DNA of 64,000 bases from Caulobacteraceae bacterium. GTDB lineage: Bacteria; Pseudomonadota; Alphaproteobacteria; Caulobacterales; Caulobacteraceae. A program made the position numbers and the translations under genes. Where the stretch lies: the NCBI GenBank assembly GCA_019695035.1, contig JAIBAU010000001.1, positions 241,571-305,570 on the forward strand, given 5' to 3'. Positions 37,842-49,996 of the stretch are shown one piece after another. Every line of letters begins with the position of its first letter. Positions within the stretch are counted from its first letter, which is position 1. A model generated the notes under the pieces. It saw only the letters and a list, made by a program, of their open reading frames with translations, ran no database searches and was not told the origin of the DNA.

Positions 37842-39001
37842 AGCCATTGACCGTCATGCTGGTCGCCGCCGAGGCCTCGGGGGATGAGCGTGGCGCCGGC
37901 CTGATCAGCGCCCTGCGACGTCGGTTGGGCGAGCAGGTCCGCTTCATCGGAGTGGGCGGGCCCCGGATGGCCGAACTGGGCGTCGCCAGCCCCTTCGACA
38001 TCGCCGAACTGTCCATCCTGGGCTTCTTCGACGGGCTCATGGCTTATGGGCGCGTCAAGCGACGGGTGGCCGACACAGTCGCCCTCGCGGAGCAGGAGCG
38101 GCCCGACGTGGCCGTTCTGATCGACAGTTGGGGGTTCACGGTCAGGGTCGCCAAGGCGCTTCGTGCAGCCATGCCCCAAGTGGCGTTGGTCAAGTATGTG
38201 GGACCGCAGGTTTTTGCGGCTCGGCCAGGGCGGGCGAAGACCCTGGCGCAGGCGGTCGACCAGCTGCTGACCATCCATAGCTTCGACGCGCCGTTCTTCG
38301 AGCGGGAAGGTCTGGCTACGACCTTCGTCGGCAACTCCGCCCTGATGACCGATTTCCGTTCGGCCTCGGGCGAGCGATTCCGCAAGTCGATCGGCGCGGG
38401 GAAGGACGATCGGGTGCTGCTGGTGCTGCCCGGGAGCCGGCCCAGCGAAGTCCGGAGGCTGACGCCGGCGTTCGAGGGCACGATCCGCAAGCTGCGCGCC
38501 GCCGACCCTCGTCTGCATGTGGCTGTGGTCGCCGCCGACACGGTCGCCGATTTCGTTCGCGGCTGGGTGGCCGGCCTGCCCTTCCGGGCGCATCTGATCG
38601 AAGGCGACGGCCCCAAGCACGACGCCATGTTGGGCTCGACCGTCGCGCTGGCCTGTTCAGGAACCGTTTCGATCGAGCTCGCCCTGGCCGGCCTGCCGAT
38701 GGTGATCGCGTATCGCCTCGATCCGCTGACCTACGCCATAGCGATGCATATGGTGCGTACGCCCTGGATCACGCTCTTCAACATCGCTGCCCGTGATCGC
38801 ATCGCCCCCGAGTTCGTGCAGGGCGACGCCAATCCGGACACCCTGGCGGCGGCGGTCGCGCGTCGCCTCGAGGACCCCGCGCTGCGTCGTCGACAGGTCG
38901 AGCGCCAGAATGAAGCGCTCGACCTTATGGGGCGTGGGCTCGGCGATCCGTCAGACAAGGCCGCTGAAGCGATCCTTGCGCTCATGGCCTCGCGCGCCTG
39001 A
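37838..39001 (+). CDS. lpxB: lipid-A-disaccharide synthase
   Basis: GT19 glycosyltransferase joining lipid X and UDP-2,3-diacylglucosamine. The 387-residue product starts with GTG overlapping lpxI. Landmarks: MLVAAEASGDERGAGLISAL at the N terminus, FIGVGGPRMAELG, YVGPQVFAARPGRAKTL, VLPGSRPSEVRRLTP and CSGTVSIELALAGLPMVIAY. It ends the plus-strand envelope block; the convergent M16 peptidase gene ends only 3 bases away, and no terminator fits between them. Confidence 0.96.
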   Translation: MKPLTVMLVAAEASGDERGAGLISALRRRLGEQVRFIGVGGPRMAELGVASPFDIAELSILGFFDGLMAYGRVKRRVADTVALAEQERPDVAVLIDSWGFTVRVAKALRAAMPQVALVKYVGPQVFAARPGRAKTLAQAVDQLLTIHSFDAPFFEREGLATTFVGNSALMTDFRSASGERFRKSIGAGKDDRVLLVLPGSRPSEVRRLTPAFEGTIRKLRAADPRLHVAVVAADTVADFVRGWVAGLPFRAHLIEGDGPKHDAMLGSTVALACSGTVSIELALAGLPMVIAYRLDPLTYAIAMHMVRTPWITLFNIAARDRIAPEFVQGDANPDTLAAAVARRLEDPALRRRQVERQNEALDLMGRGLGDPSDKAAEAILALMASRA

Positions 39002-39004
39002 GAC

Positions 39005-41956
<2,952 letters not shown>

Positions 41957-42081
41957 TGGGTGGCCCCTGACCGATCAAGCTGGCGCGCAAGGTGGCACGG
42001 GCTTCGCGGCCTGCGCCAATGAATTGCCCGTCATGAACCCGTGGGTGCGACGAGCGTCACGGACCGGGGCTAGAAACGGAA

Positions 42082-42105
42082 ACGGCCGGGCGCTGGCCCG
42101 GCCGT
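42082..42105 (-). terminator. terminator of gltA
   Basis: ACGGCCGGGC (42082-42091) and GCCCGGCCGT (42096-42105) form a perfect 10-bp stem with a 4-base loop. Read on the minus strand it follows the gltA stop by 20 bases and leads into TTTCCGTTTC. The rest of the 41957-42125 gap must hold the M16 promoter; I see no convincing one. Confidence 0.7.
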
Positions 42106-42125
42106 AACGCAATGGTTCCGAGGCT

Positions 42126-43427
42126 TCAGCCGCGCTGTTCTAGCGGCACGAAGTCCCGCTGGGCGGGTCCGGTATAGAGCTGACGCGGGCGGCCGATCTT
42201 CTGCGACGGATCGGAGATCATCTCCTTCCACTGGGCGATCCAGCCCACCGTACGCGCGAGGGCGAAAAGCACGGTGAACATCTCGGGCGGGAAGCCCATC
42301 GCCGAGAGCGTGATGCCCGAGTAGAAATCGACGTTCGGGTAGAGCTTGCGTTCGACGAAGAACTCGTCGTGCAGGGCGATGCGCTCAAGCTCCTGCGCCA
42401 CCTGAAGCAACGGATCGTTCGGATCCCCGACCTCGGCCAGCACTTCCTTGGCGGACTGCTGCATGACCTTCGCGCGAGGGTCGTAGTTCTTGTAGACGCG
42501 GTGACCGAAGCCCATCAGGCGGTACTTGCGGTCCTTCACCCCGGCGATGAACTCCGGAATTCGCTCGGGCGTGCCGATCTCCTTCAGCATGTTCAGCGCT
42601 TCCTCGTTCGCCCCGCCGTGGCTGGGGCCCCAGAGGCAGGCGATGCCGGCGGCGATGCAGGCGAACGGATTGGCGCCGGAGGATCCGGCCAGGCGCACCG
42701 TCGAGGTCGAGGCGTTCTGTTCGTGGTCGGCGTGAAGGGTGAAGATGCGGTCCATCGCCCGGGTCAGCACCGGGTTGGAGACGTAGTCCTCCGCCGGCAC
42801 TGCAAAGCACATGCGCAGGAAGTTCTCGGCGTAGCCCAGCTCGTTGCGCGGGTGCACGAAGGGCTGGCCGAGCGAGTACTTGAAAGCGCGCGCCGCGATG
42901 GTCGGCATCTTGGCGATGAGGCGATGGGCCGAGATCTCGCGCTGCTCCGGGTCATGGATGTCGGTGCTGTCGTGGTAGAAGGCCGACAGGGCGCCCACGG
43001 CGCCGACCATGATGGCCATCGGGTGGGCGTCGCGCCGGAATCCGCCGAAGAACCGGTCGAACTGCTCGTGCAGCATCGTGTGGTAGGTGATGTGCTTGTC
43101 GAACTTGGCGAATTCGCCTGCCGTGGGCAGCTCGCCGTTGAGCAGCAAATAGCAGACCTCGAGGAAATTCGACTTCTCGGCCAGCTGGTCGATCGGGTAG
43201 CCGCGATGCAGCAGAACACCCTTGTCGCCGTCGATGAAGGTGATCGCGCTTTCGCAGGAGGCGGTGGAGGTGAAGCCGGGATCGAAGGTGAAGACGTCCG
43301 CCTCGCCATAGAGCTTGCGAATGTCGACGACATCCGGGCCCAGCGTTCCCTTCATGATCGGCAGGCTGACCTGCTGGCCCTTAACGTCGAGCGAGGCGGC
43401 GCCGAGGCCTGCGGGTTTGTCGTCCAT
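42126..43427 (-). CDS. gltA: citrate synthase
   Basis: Condenses oxaloacetate and acetyl-CoA at the entry of the TCA cycle. Type II (hexameric, NADH-sensitive class) of about 433 residues: [31 protein letters not shown], the substrate-binding histidine in [12 protein letters not shown], and [14 protein letters not shown] with catalytic His and Asp partners. Start: ATG at 43427 (MDDKPAG) or ATG at 43442; neither has a strong ribosome site. The gene follows gltX on the same strand with about 61-76 bases between them. Confidence 0.96.
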   Translation of the reverse strand: MDDKPAGLGAASLDVKGQQVSLPIMKGTLGPDVVDIRKLYGEADVFTFDPGFTSTASCESAITFIDGDKGVLLHRGYPIDQLAEKSNFLEVCYLLLNGELPTAGEFAKFDKHITYHTMLHEQFDRFFGGFRRDAHPMAIMVGAVGALSAFYHDSTDIHDPEQREISAHRLIAKMPTIAARAFKYSLGQPFVHPRNELGYAENFLRMCFAVPAEDYVSNPVLTRAMDRIFTLHADHEQNASTSTVRLAGSSGANPFACIAAGIACLWGPSHGGANEEALNMLKEIGTPERIPEFIAGVKDRKYRLMGFGHRVYKNYDPRAKVMQQSAKEVLAEVGDPNDPLLQVAQELERIALHDEFFVERKLYPNVDFYSGITLSAMGFPPEMFTVLFALARTVGWIAQWKEMISDPSQKIGRPRQLYTGPAQRDFVPLEQRG

Positions 43428-43503
43428 ACTCAGGTATCCCATAGGGCCGCCCGAGGGGGAGGATGGGCGGCGATGTTTTCGGCGTGGTTATACGCCTTTG
43501 GGC

Positions 43504-44895
43504 TCAGGTTGAAAGCGCGTCATCGAGCCGCCCGAGGGACTCCTCCATACCCAAGGCCGCCAAGGTTTTGGCAAGGTCTGGCGAAGGCGATCCACCGGTG
43601 AGGGCGCCGCGCACCAGCGGGCCGATCTTGCCGAATCCCACGCCTTCATCCTCTGCGAACGCCTTGAGCTCGGCTTCGAGGGCGAAGACGTCCCACGATT
43701 CGAACAGCGACAGGCGCCGCCGCAGGCGCTCCAGCCGGGCGCGGCCCGCTTCATCGAGCAGTCCGCGTGTCCGTTCGTCGAGTTCGACGGGACGGCGGCG
43801 GAGGACGAACCCAGCTTGGTCGGCGAGCTCGACGACGGTCCTGGCGCGGTCCTTGAGATAGGGGATGGCCCGGGTCAGCCGCGCATCGTCGCCTTCCCAC
43901 AGGTCGGCGCCGCGCCGGGCCAGGGCCTCGCGGGTCAGCCTGGCCAGGCGGCTGTCGTCGGCCAGTTTCATCCAGTGAGCGTTCACGTGCGCCAGCTTGT
44001 CGAAATCCAGCCGGGAGGGCGCTTTGGAGACATCGGCGACATCGAACCAGGCCATGGCCTGTTCGTCGGAGAAGAGCTCGTCGTCGCCGTGCCCCCAGCT
44101 CAGCCGGGCGAGGTAATTGCGCATCGCTTCCGGCAGGTAACCGAGGTCGGCGTACTCTCCTACGGCCGTGGCCCCGTGACGCTTGCTCAGTTTCTTGCCG
44201 TCGTCGCCGTAGATCAGAGGGATGTGCGCGAAGGCAGGCAGAGCCCAGCCCAGGGCCTGATAGATCAATTGCTGCTTGGGCGTATTGTTCAGGTGGTCGT
44301 CGCCCCGGATGACGTGCGTGACGCCCATGTCGTGATCGTCGACCACGACAGCCAGGTTGTAGGTGGGATTTCCATCCGATCGCAGGAGCACCAGGTCGTC
44401 CAGGTGCCGCGCCTGCCAGCGCACCTCGCCCTGCACCAGGTCGCGCACCACCACGTCGCCGTCGAGCGGGCCCTTGAAACGAACCACGAAAGGTTCGCCA
44501 GGGTCGCCGTCCGTGCGGTCTCGCCACGGCGAGACGAAGCGGCGGTTCTCGGCCTTGGCTGCTTCACGCTCGGCCTGGGTTTCGTCGGGGCTCATCCAGC
44601 ACCGGTAGGCCGCCCCCCGCGCCAACAGGTCCTCGACCACGGCCTTGTGTCGCTCGATCCGGCCGTACTGAAAAACGGGCGGTTCGTCGGAGAAGAGCTC
44701 GAGCCAGGCGAATCCTTCGAACAGCTTGTCGACCGCGGTCTGGGTCGAGCGCTCGCGGTCGGTGTCTTCAACCCTGATCAGGAACTTGCCGCCGCGACCC
44801 TTTGCGTAGAGCCAGTTGAAGAGCGCCGTGCGGGCGGTGCCGATATGCATGTCGCCGGTGGGCGACGGGGCGATGCGGGTGACGACCTGGGACAT
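43504..44895 (-). CDS. gltX: glutamyl-tRNA synthetase
   Basis: Class I synthetase charging tRNA-Glu. 463 residues: IAPSPTGDMHIGTARTALFN (HIGH-like HIGT at 17-20), IRVEDTDRERS, GDDHLNNTPKQQLIYQALGW and the KMSKS-type loop KKLSKRHG, then the helical anticodon-binding domain. The ATG at 44895 begins MSQVVTRIAPSP; sequence upstream overlaps the LysR gene. In this group one GltX often sits beside gltA, as here. Confidence 0.96.
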   Translation of the reverse strand: MSQVVTRIAPSPTGDMHIGTARTALFNWLYAKGRGGKFLIRVEDTDRERSTQTAVDKLFEGFAWLELFSDEPPVFQYGRIERHKAVVEDLLARGAAYRCWMSPDETQAEREAAKAENRRFVSPWRDRTDGDPGEPFVVRFKGPLDGDVVVRDLVQGEVRWQARHLDDLVLLRSDGNPTYNLAVVVDDHDMGVTHVIRGDDHLNNTPKQQLIYQALGWALPAFAHIPLIYGDDGKKLSKRHGATAVGEYADLGYLPEAMRNYLARLSWGHGDDELFSDEQAMAWFDVADVSKAPSRLDFDKLAHVNAHWMKLADDSRLARLTREALARRGADLWEGDDARLTRAIPYLKDRARTVVELADQAGFVLRRRPVELDERTRGLLDEAGRARLERLRRRLSLFESWDVFALEAELKAFAEDEGVGFGKIGPLVRGALTGGSPSPDLAKTLAALGMEESLGRLDDALST

Positions 44896-44927
44896 GGGGG
44901 GCCTTATAGCGGGGGCGGCGGGACGGG

Positions 44928-45878
44928 CTAGCCCTTGCGCCCGCCGGGCGCGGGGCAGGTCTGGCGCTCGCAGCGCAGTTGGCTGACCCGTGGCGCCTCC
45001 TCGGCCATGAAGTCGATGAAGGCCGAGACGGCAGGCAACTGCCCCCGGCGACTGGTGAAGACGAGGTGGAAAATGCCGTCCGCCGGCGCCCATTCGGGCA
45101 GCAGGACCTCCAGTCGGCCGGTCTGCAACGAGTGTGCGGCGGCGATCTCGGGCAGGTGGGCGACGCCGGTTCCGGCCATGGCGGCATGCAGCAGCACCTT
45201 GAACTCGCCCGCGCGAAGGACCGGATCGTGTTCGACCATGACCTGCTCTCCCTCGGCGTGGGTGAAGCGCCAGAGCTGGCGCCCGGCCTGTTCCGTGTGA
45301 GAGAGCGTCGGCAGGCCTTCCAGGTCGCGCGGGTGGGCGGGGCGGCCGTGGCGCGTCAGGAAGTCCGGGCTCGCAACCAGCAGTGTGCGTTCGTAACCGA
45401 GGATGCGGACCTTGAGCGCCTGGTCCCCATCGAGATCATTGCGGACCCGGAAGGCGACGTCGACGCCTTCCTCGATCAGGTCGACCCGCCGGTTGGTCAC
45501 GGTCAGCTGGACCTTGACCTGCGGGTACTGCTCGAGGAAGCGGGGCAATAGCTCCGCCATCAGCCCCTGCGCGATGGTGATAGGCACCGACGCCCGCACC
45601 ACCCCGCGCGGATCCCCGACCACCTGAAGGGCGGCGTCCTCGGCTGCCTGCGCTTCGGTAAGCGCAGCCTGGGCGTGACGGTGAAACTCCCGCCCGACTT
45701 CTGTGACGACGAAGCGCCGGGTCGACCGCTCGATCAGCTTCACGCCGAGTCGATCCTCCAGCCGCGTGACCCTGCGACTGAGGCTGGACTTGGGCAGGTT
45801 CAGGGCCCGGGCGGCGGGCGCGAACCCGCCGTGGTCCACCACGGCGGCGAAGTAGAAGAGGTCATTGAGGTCCTGCAT
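44928..45878 (-). CDS. LysR-type transcriptional regulator
   Basis: 316 residues from the ATG at 45878 (MQDLNDLFYFAAVVDHGGFA), preceded by AGGTCGG; an ATG at 45896 is an alternative. The winged helix at the N terminus includes GFAPAARALNLPKSSLSRRV, followed by a linker helix and a periplasmic-binding-type effector domain. The family look is that of the regulators that sit divergent to azoreductase, NmrA or quinone-oxidoreductase genes. The divergent azoR gene is 137 bases away, with repeated GTTCC/GGAAC sites between them, so it probably controls azoR and itself. Confidence 0.92.
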   Translation of the reverse strand: MQDLNDLFYFAAVVDHGGFAPAARALNLPKSSLSRRVTRLEDRLGVKLIERSTRRFVVTEVGREFHRHAQAALTEAQAAEDAALQVVGDPRGVVRASVPITIAQGLMAELLPRFLEQYPQVKVQLTVTNRRVDLIEEGVDVAFRVRNDLDGDQALKVRILGYERTLLVASPDFLTRHGRPAHPRDLEGLPTLSHTEQAGRQLWRFTHAEGEQVMVEHDPVLRAGEFKVLLHAAMAGTGVAHLPEIAAAHSLQTGRLEVLLPEWAPADGIFHLVFTSRRGQLPAVSAFIDFMAEEAPRVSQLRCERQTCPAPGGRKG

Positions 45879-45894
45879 CCGACCTAAATAGCGC

Positions 45895-45953
45895 ATCGTT
45901 CCGAAAATGGAACATTGAGTTCCTTTATGGCGATCTAGTGAGGTTATCGTTCC
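45895..45953. promoter_or_regulatory. operator region between LysR regulator and azoR
   Basis: The AT-rich gap has four half-sites: GTTCC at 45898, GGAAC at 45909, GTTCC at 45919 and GTTCC at 45949. The first two form GTTCC-N6-GGAAC (45898-45913) and the second and third GGAAC-N5-GTTCC (45909-45923). ATCGTTCC occurs twice, at 45895 and 45946. Such inverted and direct repeats between a LysR gene and its target are typical recognition and activation sites. The first site overlaps the alternative regulator start at 45896. Confidence 0.55.
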
Positions 45954-46015
45954 ATATGCATCTTATCCGGGACGCCGCGGCGGGTTGTAAGCCGATGGCG
46001 ACAGGAGACAGACCC

Positions 46016-46618
46016 ATGACCGTCCTTCACATCGACTCCTCCATCCTCGGCGACAACGCCGTGAGCCGCGAACTGTCAGCCGAAGTCGCCCGGCGGGAGG
46101 CCGCGCGTACGGGCGGCGAGATCGTCCGCCGCGACCTCGGCGCCAAACCCCTGCCGCACCTGAGCGGCGACGACTTCCTGGGCCGGGGGGCCGCACCCGG
46201 TGAACGTACGCCGGAGCAGTCCCGGGACGCCGCGGTGCTGGATGAGTTTCTGGCCGCCGACGTCGTCGTCATTGGAGCCCCGATGTACAACTTCTCCATC
46301 CCGTCCAATCTGAAGGCCTGGATCGATCGGGTAGCGGTCGCCGGCAAGACCTTCGCCTACACCGAGGCTGGTCCGGTCGGGCTGGCGACCGGGAAAAAGG
46401 CGGTGGTCATCTCGACCCGCGGAGGCCTCTATTCCGAGGGCCCGGCGGCGGGGATGGATCACCAGGAGAGCTACCTCAAGACGGTGCTCGGCTTCCTGGG
46501 CGTGACCGACGTCGAATTCGTCCGCGCCGAGCGGCTGAGCTTTGGTCCGGAGGTGCGGGCCCAGTCGGTAGCCGACGCGCGAGCCGAGATCGACCGTGAG
46601 GCGCGTCTCGCGGCCTGA
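46016..46618 (+). CDS. azoR: FMN-dependent NADH-azoreductase (flavodoxin-like quinone reductase)
   Basis: Two-electron reductase of quinones and azo compounds, thought to protect from electrophiles. The 200-residue protein starts at ATG 46016 with AGGAGA 7-10 bases upstream (MTVLHIDSSILGDNAVSREL). FMN-binding landmarks: IDSSIL with the phosphate loop, GAPMYNFSIPSNLKAWIDRV and STRGGLYSEGP. Length is the same as E. coli AzoR (201). An in-frame extension back to 45938 would run through the operator region and is unlikely. Probably regulated by the divergent LysR protein. A strong terminator follows. Confidence 0.93.
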   Translation: MTVLHIDSSILGDNAVSRELSAEVARREAARTGGEIVRRDLGAKPLPHLSGDDFLGRGAAPGERTPEQSRDAAVLDEFLAADVVVIGAPMYNFSIPSNLKAWIDRVAVAGKTFAYTEAGPVGLATGKKAVVISTRGGLYSEGPAAGMDHQESYLKTVLGFLGVTDVEFVRAERLSFGPEVRAQSVADARAEIDREARLAA

Positions 46619-46644
46619 TCGCCGAGACCATCCGTCGACATGAT

Positions 46645-46682
46645 GGCCCTTCCCGCAACGGCGGGGAGGGCCGTCTTTTTTT
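46645..46682 (+). terminator. intrinsic terminator after azoR
   Basis: GGCCCTTCCCGC (46645-46656 with one G-U pair) pairs with GCGGGGAGGGCC (46661-46672) around AACG, followed by GTCTTTTTTT. It is a textbook rho-independent terminator for the plus strand; the convergent comEC gene ends 12 bases beyond it. Confidence 0.88.
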
Positions 46683-46693
46683 GGCGCGGCTTG

Positions 46694-48865
46694 TCAGCCT
46701 TGCCGCTGTGGGGTCTCGCGAGTCCAGGGGCGGTCGCCCCGCAAAGGCTGGCTCCATTGACCGAGCCACCGGCCGTCGCGCCGCCACAACTCGATCGAAC
46801 CGTTGCGGGCGAAGTCCACGCCGTCGAAGACCAGTTTGCCATTGCAGGAGGGCGGCAGGGCAGGCGTGACGGCTCGCAGGCTGACCACCTCTGCGCTGGC
46901 GCAGAGCACCGCGAGTTTCTCGGCCGATGGCGGCTTGCGCCCCCACCAGGCGGCCAGCTTGATCGGCGGCCGGACCCCGGGGATGCATTGGTATCGGCCA
47001 CAGAGGTAGGGTTCCGCGCCTGAAATGTGTTTGGGAGTCAGCCCCCGACGGCGTTGCCAGATGTCGACGGCGAAGGCCTTGGCGTTGTCCCGCAGGGCGA
47101 TGCCTTCGCGTCCCTCACGAACGACGGTCGCCGAGCCGTCTGCAGCGATCCAAAGGTCCGGTGCGGGCGGCCGCGGCCAGAGAAGCACCGCGACGGCCAG
47201 CGGTGCGCCCAGAAGGCGCAGCCAGCCGCGCCAGAGGCAAATGAACAGAATGCCGAGGAAGGCGCTCGCCAGGGCGGCCTGGGGAGCGCTGGGCACCAAT
47301 TGGACGGCCCCGGGCAGGCTTGCGAAAAAGCGACCTACATCCAGCATGCGATCCACACCCCAACCCGCGACGGCCAGCGCCCAGCGTCCGGGACCCCCCA
47401 GGAGCTCGAGCATGGCCCCGATCGCAAGGAACGGCATGATGACCAGCGAGGACAGCGGCTCGACCACGAGGTTGGCGAAGAGCCCGTAGACGGCCGTCCT
47501 GTTGAAATGCTGCATGGCGAAGGGGCCCGTGGCCAGCCCCGCGACGAGGCTCGCGGCGCAGGCCGCCAGAAGCCAGGACCATCCCCTCTGTACAGCGAGT
47601 ATGGGCCAGGGGGCCGAGATCTCGCGGATGCGGCGCGGCCAAATCTCGCTCAGGGCGATCAGGGCGGCCGTCGCGGCGAAGGACATCTGGAACCCCGGCT
47701 GGGCGACGCTTTCGGGCCGCATCACCAGCACGAACATGGCCGCGACCGCCAGGGCGTTCATGGTGATGGCGCGACGATCGACAAGAATGGCGACGAAGGC
47801 GACCGTTGCGGTCATGGCCGACCGCTCGGCGGGGGCGGGCGCACCCGAAAGAACGAGGTAGCCCCAGACAGCGACGAGGCCGGCGACCGCCGCGGTCTTC
47901 TTGGAGGAAACCCGCAGGGCAAGCCACGGCCAGGCGGCGACTCCGAGTCGCACGGCGAAGAAGACGAATCCGCCGACAATGACCATGTGGAGACCAGAGA
48001 TCGAAAGGATGTGCGCGAGTCCGGAGTCGCGCATGGTCTGAGTGTCTTCCGGCGAAATCCACGCCTCGTGTCCCGTGGTCATGGCCGTGGCGACACCACC
48101 CGTGCGATCGCCGAGGTGGGCGACGATGCGTTCGGCTAGCCGCCATCGAAATGCATTGACAGCCATGCGCAGACGCAGCCGCCAGGGCGGCGATTGCAAA
48201 TCCACTGGTCTCGCCTCCGTCATGGCGAGTCCGACGCCGCCGACGCCGCGAAAGTAGCTGTCCCGGGCGAAGTCATACGCCCCTGGGCTTGCGGGCGGAG
48301 GAGGCGGGTTCAGAATTGCGCGGACGCGGATCGCGGATCCGGGCGGGGGCGTTTCGCCGCGCAGTGTGAGACGTATTCGGGTTGGTGTTTCCGCGGCCGT
48401 CAGACCCTCGATCCAGGCCGGCGCCACCAGAACTCGTGCGCCTTTGGCGCCGGGGCTGTCGACGTCAACGACCCACCCTTCGACGGTGATCAGGCCTCGA
48501 CTGGCGGGGGCGCGCGGAGCGTCGACCCTCATCTGCCGCACCTTGGACGTCACCATCCCGCAGGCCAGGGCCGCCACCATCAGGGCTACAAGGTTGCCGG
48601 CGATCCATCCGCGGCCGCGGGCGGCCCAGGCGCCAAGCATGCAGACGAGCGCGATGGCCAGCAGGGGCCAGAGCGGCGGCTCGGACCGTAGACCGAGGTA
48701 GACGGCGCAACCACCGCCGAACGCGACGGGCGCCCAGAGCATCCACCGGTCGGTCTGGCCCATCAGTTGTTCCGTGAACCAGGTCTGCGCCTGCGCCGGG
48801 GTGGGCAGCGTCGGCCTTGGCCAGCGAGTTCGGCCGACCGGCGTTTCGGTGGCCTCGACCGTCAC
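46694..48865 (-). CDS. comEC: ComEC/Rec2 family DNA-uptake channel
   Basis: 723 residues. An N-terminal pair of helices and a soluble DUF4131-like OB-type domain (about 45-230) precede the multi-helix competence domain (about 240-540) with the signature SGLAHILSISGLHMVIVGGF. The C-terminal region after about residue 560 (LWIAADGSATVVREGREGIA) does not show the HxHxDH zinc motif of the metallo-beta-lactamase nuclease domain found in Bacillus-type ComEC. It would form the inner-membrane channel for single-stranded DNA in natural transformation. It neighbours lexA, as in many alphaproteobacteria, with one secreted unknown between. Confidence 0.93.
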   Translation of the reverse strand: MTVEATETPVGRTRWPRPTLPTPAQAQTWFTEQLMGQTDRWMLWAPVAFGGGCAVYLGLRSEPPLWPLLAIALVCMLGAWAARGRGWIAGNLVALMVAALACGMVTSKVRQMRVDAPRAPASRGLITVEGWVVDVDSPGAKGARVLVAPAWIEGLTAAETPTRIRLTLRGETPPPGSAIRVRAILNPPPPPASPGAYDFARDSYFRGVGGVGLAMTEARPVDLQSPPWRLRLRMAVNAFRWRLAERIVAHLGDRTGGVATAMTTGHEAWISPEDTQTMRDSGLAHILSISGLHMVIVGGFVFFAVRLGVAAWPWLALRVSSKKTAAVAGLVAVWGYLVLSGAPAPAERSAMTATVAFVAILVDRRAITMNALAVAAMFVLVMRPESVAQPGFQMSFAATAALIALSEIWPRRIREISAPWPILAVQRGWSWLLAACAASLVAGLATGPFAMQHFNRTAVYGLFANLVVEPLSSLVIMPFLAIGAMLELLGGPGRWALAVAGWGVDRMLDVGRFFASLPGAVQLVPSAPQAALASAFLGILFICLWRGWLRLLGAPLAVAVLLWPRPPAPDLWIAADGSATVVREGREGIALRDNAKAFAVDIWQRRRGLTPKHISGAEPYLCGRYQCIPGVRPPIKLAAWWGRKPPSAEKLAVLCASAEVVSLRAVTPALPPSCNGKLVFDGVDFARNGSIELWRRDGRWLGQWSQPLRGDRPWTRETPQRQG

Positions 48866-48884
48866 GGGCGCCGCGCTCGCGGCA

Positions 48885-49853
48885 TCAGAACTGGCGTGCC
48901 TGCGGGGCGGCCGGGCTGCGCGCGCAGCGACCGCGGAAACTGAAACCGAAGCCGCTCACGTCGATCGAGCCGTCCCGCCGGTCGATGAGGAGCCGTGGGT
49001 TGTTGATGAGATTGAATGACCACTGCCCGGAGATGCGATCCGGCTGAATGTCCAATGTCGTGAGCGGCCACCATCCGCCCCCTGCGCCCTTCCCACGCAT
49101 CAGGGGCAGGACCACGGTCGGCGGTCGAACTCTTGCTGCCCCGCCCTCGATGCGCAGGTCCAGGATTTCCTCGCTGGCGCGCCAGCGCTGCGTGGAGGCT
49201 GTAGCCGTTCCCGTATAGCCGCCTGACTGGGCGTAGACGTTCGTGGTCTCGGTGGACAGGTAGTTGGCGGTGCCGTGACACGCGAGCGCAAGGTCGCCGA
49301 CGACGTCCAGAGGCTCGTAGGCTGAGGCGGCGGGAGGAGCGCCCGCCGGGGGCTCGGCGACCGTCATCTCCGTCTGGGCCGTGGGGGCGGTGCGGCCGGC
49401 CTGCTGGCGCTGAATGCAGGCCAGAACCTTCGCCATGCCCTCGTGATATCCGGCCGTGTCATAGCTGTGCTCAACGCCGCCCAGGCGGATGGTGACCCGA
49501 TGGGAAGCTTCGAGCTGGCCCCACACCGCGTTCGGCGGGTTGGTGGTCATGACCGTGTCGCGCTCGTCAGTGACGTACCAGGGCACCGCGAGGGGCGGAT
49601 TGGAATCGATCTGCAGAACGCCGGCCTGGGCGCCCGGCGGCAGGGAGGCGCCGGGAGGCAGGCTGAACATCACCGCCAGCCGATCCGGGTCGCCCCCGAT
49701 TGCGATTCCGGGCGTTGGGGTTGTCGCCAGGCAGATTGTGCGGCCGCTGGCCGGATCCGGGCCCAGGAACAGCCACTCAGGCCTGATCTGGGCGCCCGCG
49801 GGCGCTGCGGTCAGCAGGCCGCCCAGAACGGTCAGGACAACGATGCGCTGCAT
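48885..49853 (-). CDS. secreted protein of unknown function between comEC and lexA
   Basis: 322 residues from the ATG at 49853, which starts the signal peptide MQRIVVLTVLGGLLTAAPAG. No family is recognised. The mature part has an N-terminal beta-rich region ([40 protein letters not shown]), a Pro/Ala-rich linker around 165-185, and a C-terminal half resembling a small beta-sandwich (GQWSFNLINNPRLLIDRRDG and DVSGFGFSFRGRC). Cysteines in both halves could pair. An upstream start at 49898 would hide the signal peptide. The 143-base gap to lexA holds no clear element. Confidence 0.7.
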   Translation of the reverse strand: MQRIVVLTVLGGLLTAAPAGAQIRPEWLFLGPDPASGRTICLATTPTPGIAIGGDPDRLAVMFSLPPGASLPPGAQAGVLQIDSNPPLAVPWYVTDERDTVMTTNPPNAVWGQLEASHRVTIRLGGVEHSYDTAGYHEGMAKVLACIQRQQAGRTAPTAQTEMTVAEPPAGAPPAASAYEPLDVVGDLALACHGTANYLSTETTNVYAQSGGYTGTATASTQRWRASEEILDLRIEGGAARVRPPTVVLPLMRGKGAGGGWWPLTTLDIQPDRISGQWSFNLINNPRLLIDRRDGSIDVSGFGFSFRGRCARSPAAPQARQF

Positions 49854-49996
49854 TAGTTCCCAAGCCGGAGACGCCGCGGTGACCGCGAAATGTCTCACGA
49901 TTTCGATGGGGGAGGGAGCCGAAATCTACCTATGGGTGGTCTGCCGCTCCGGTTACGATTGTTCAGCGTCGTTCGGGTCGGTCCCCGGCGTGGAGC

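Noticed and set aside
49961..49974. GTTC-N6-GTTC near the end of lexA, as a possible further SOS box
   Set aside because: The spacing is six, not seven, and it lies downstream of lexA and far from a clear promoter.
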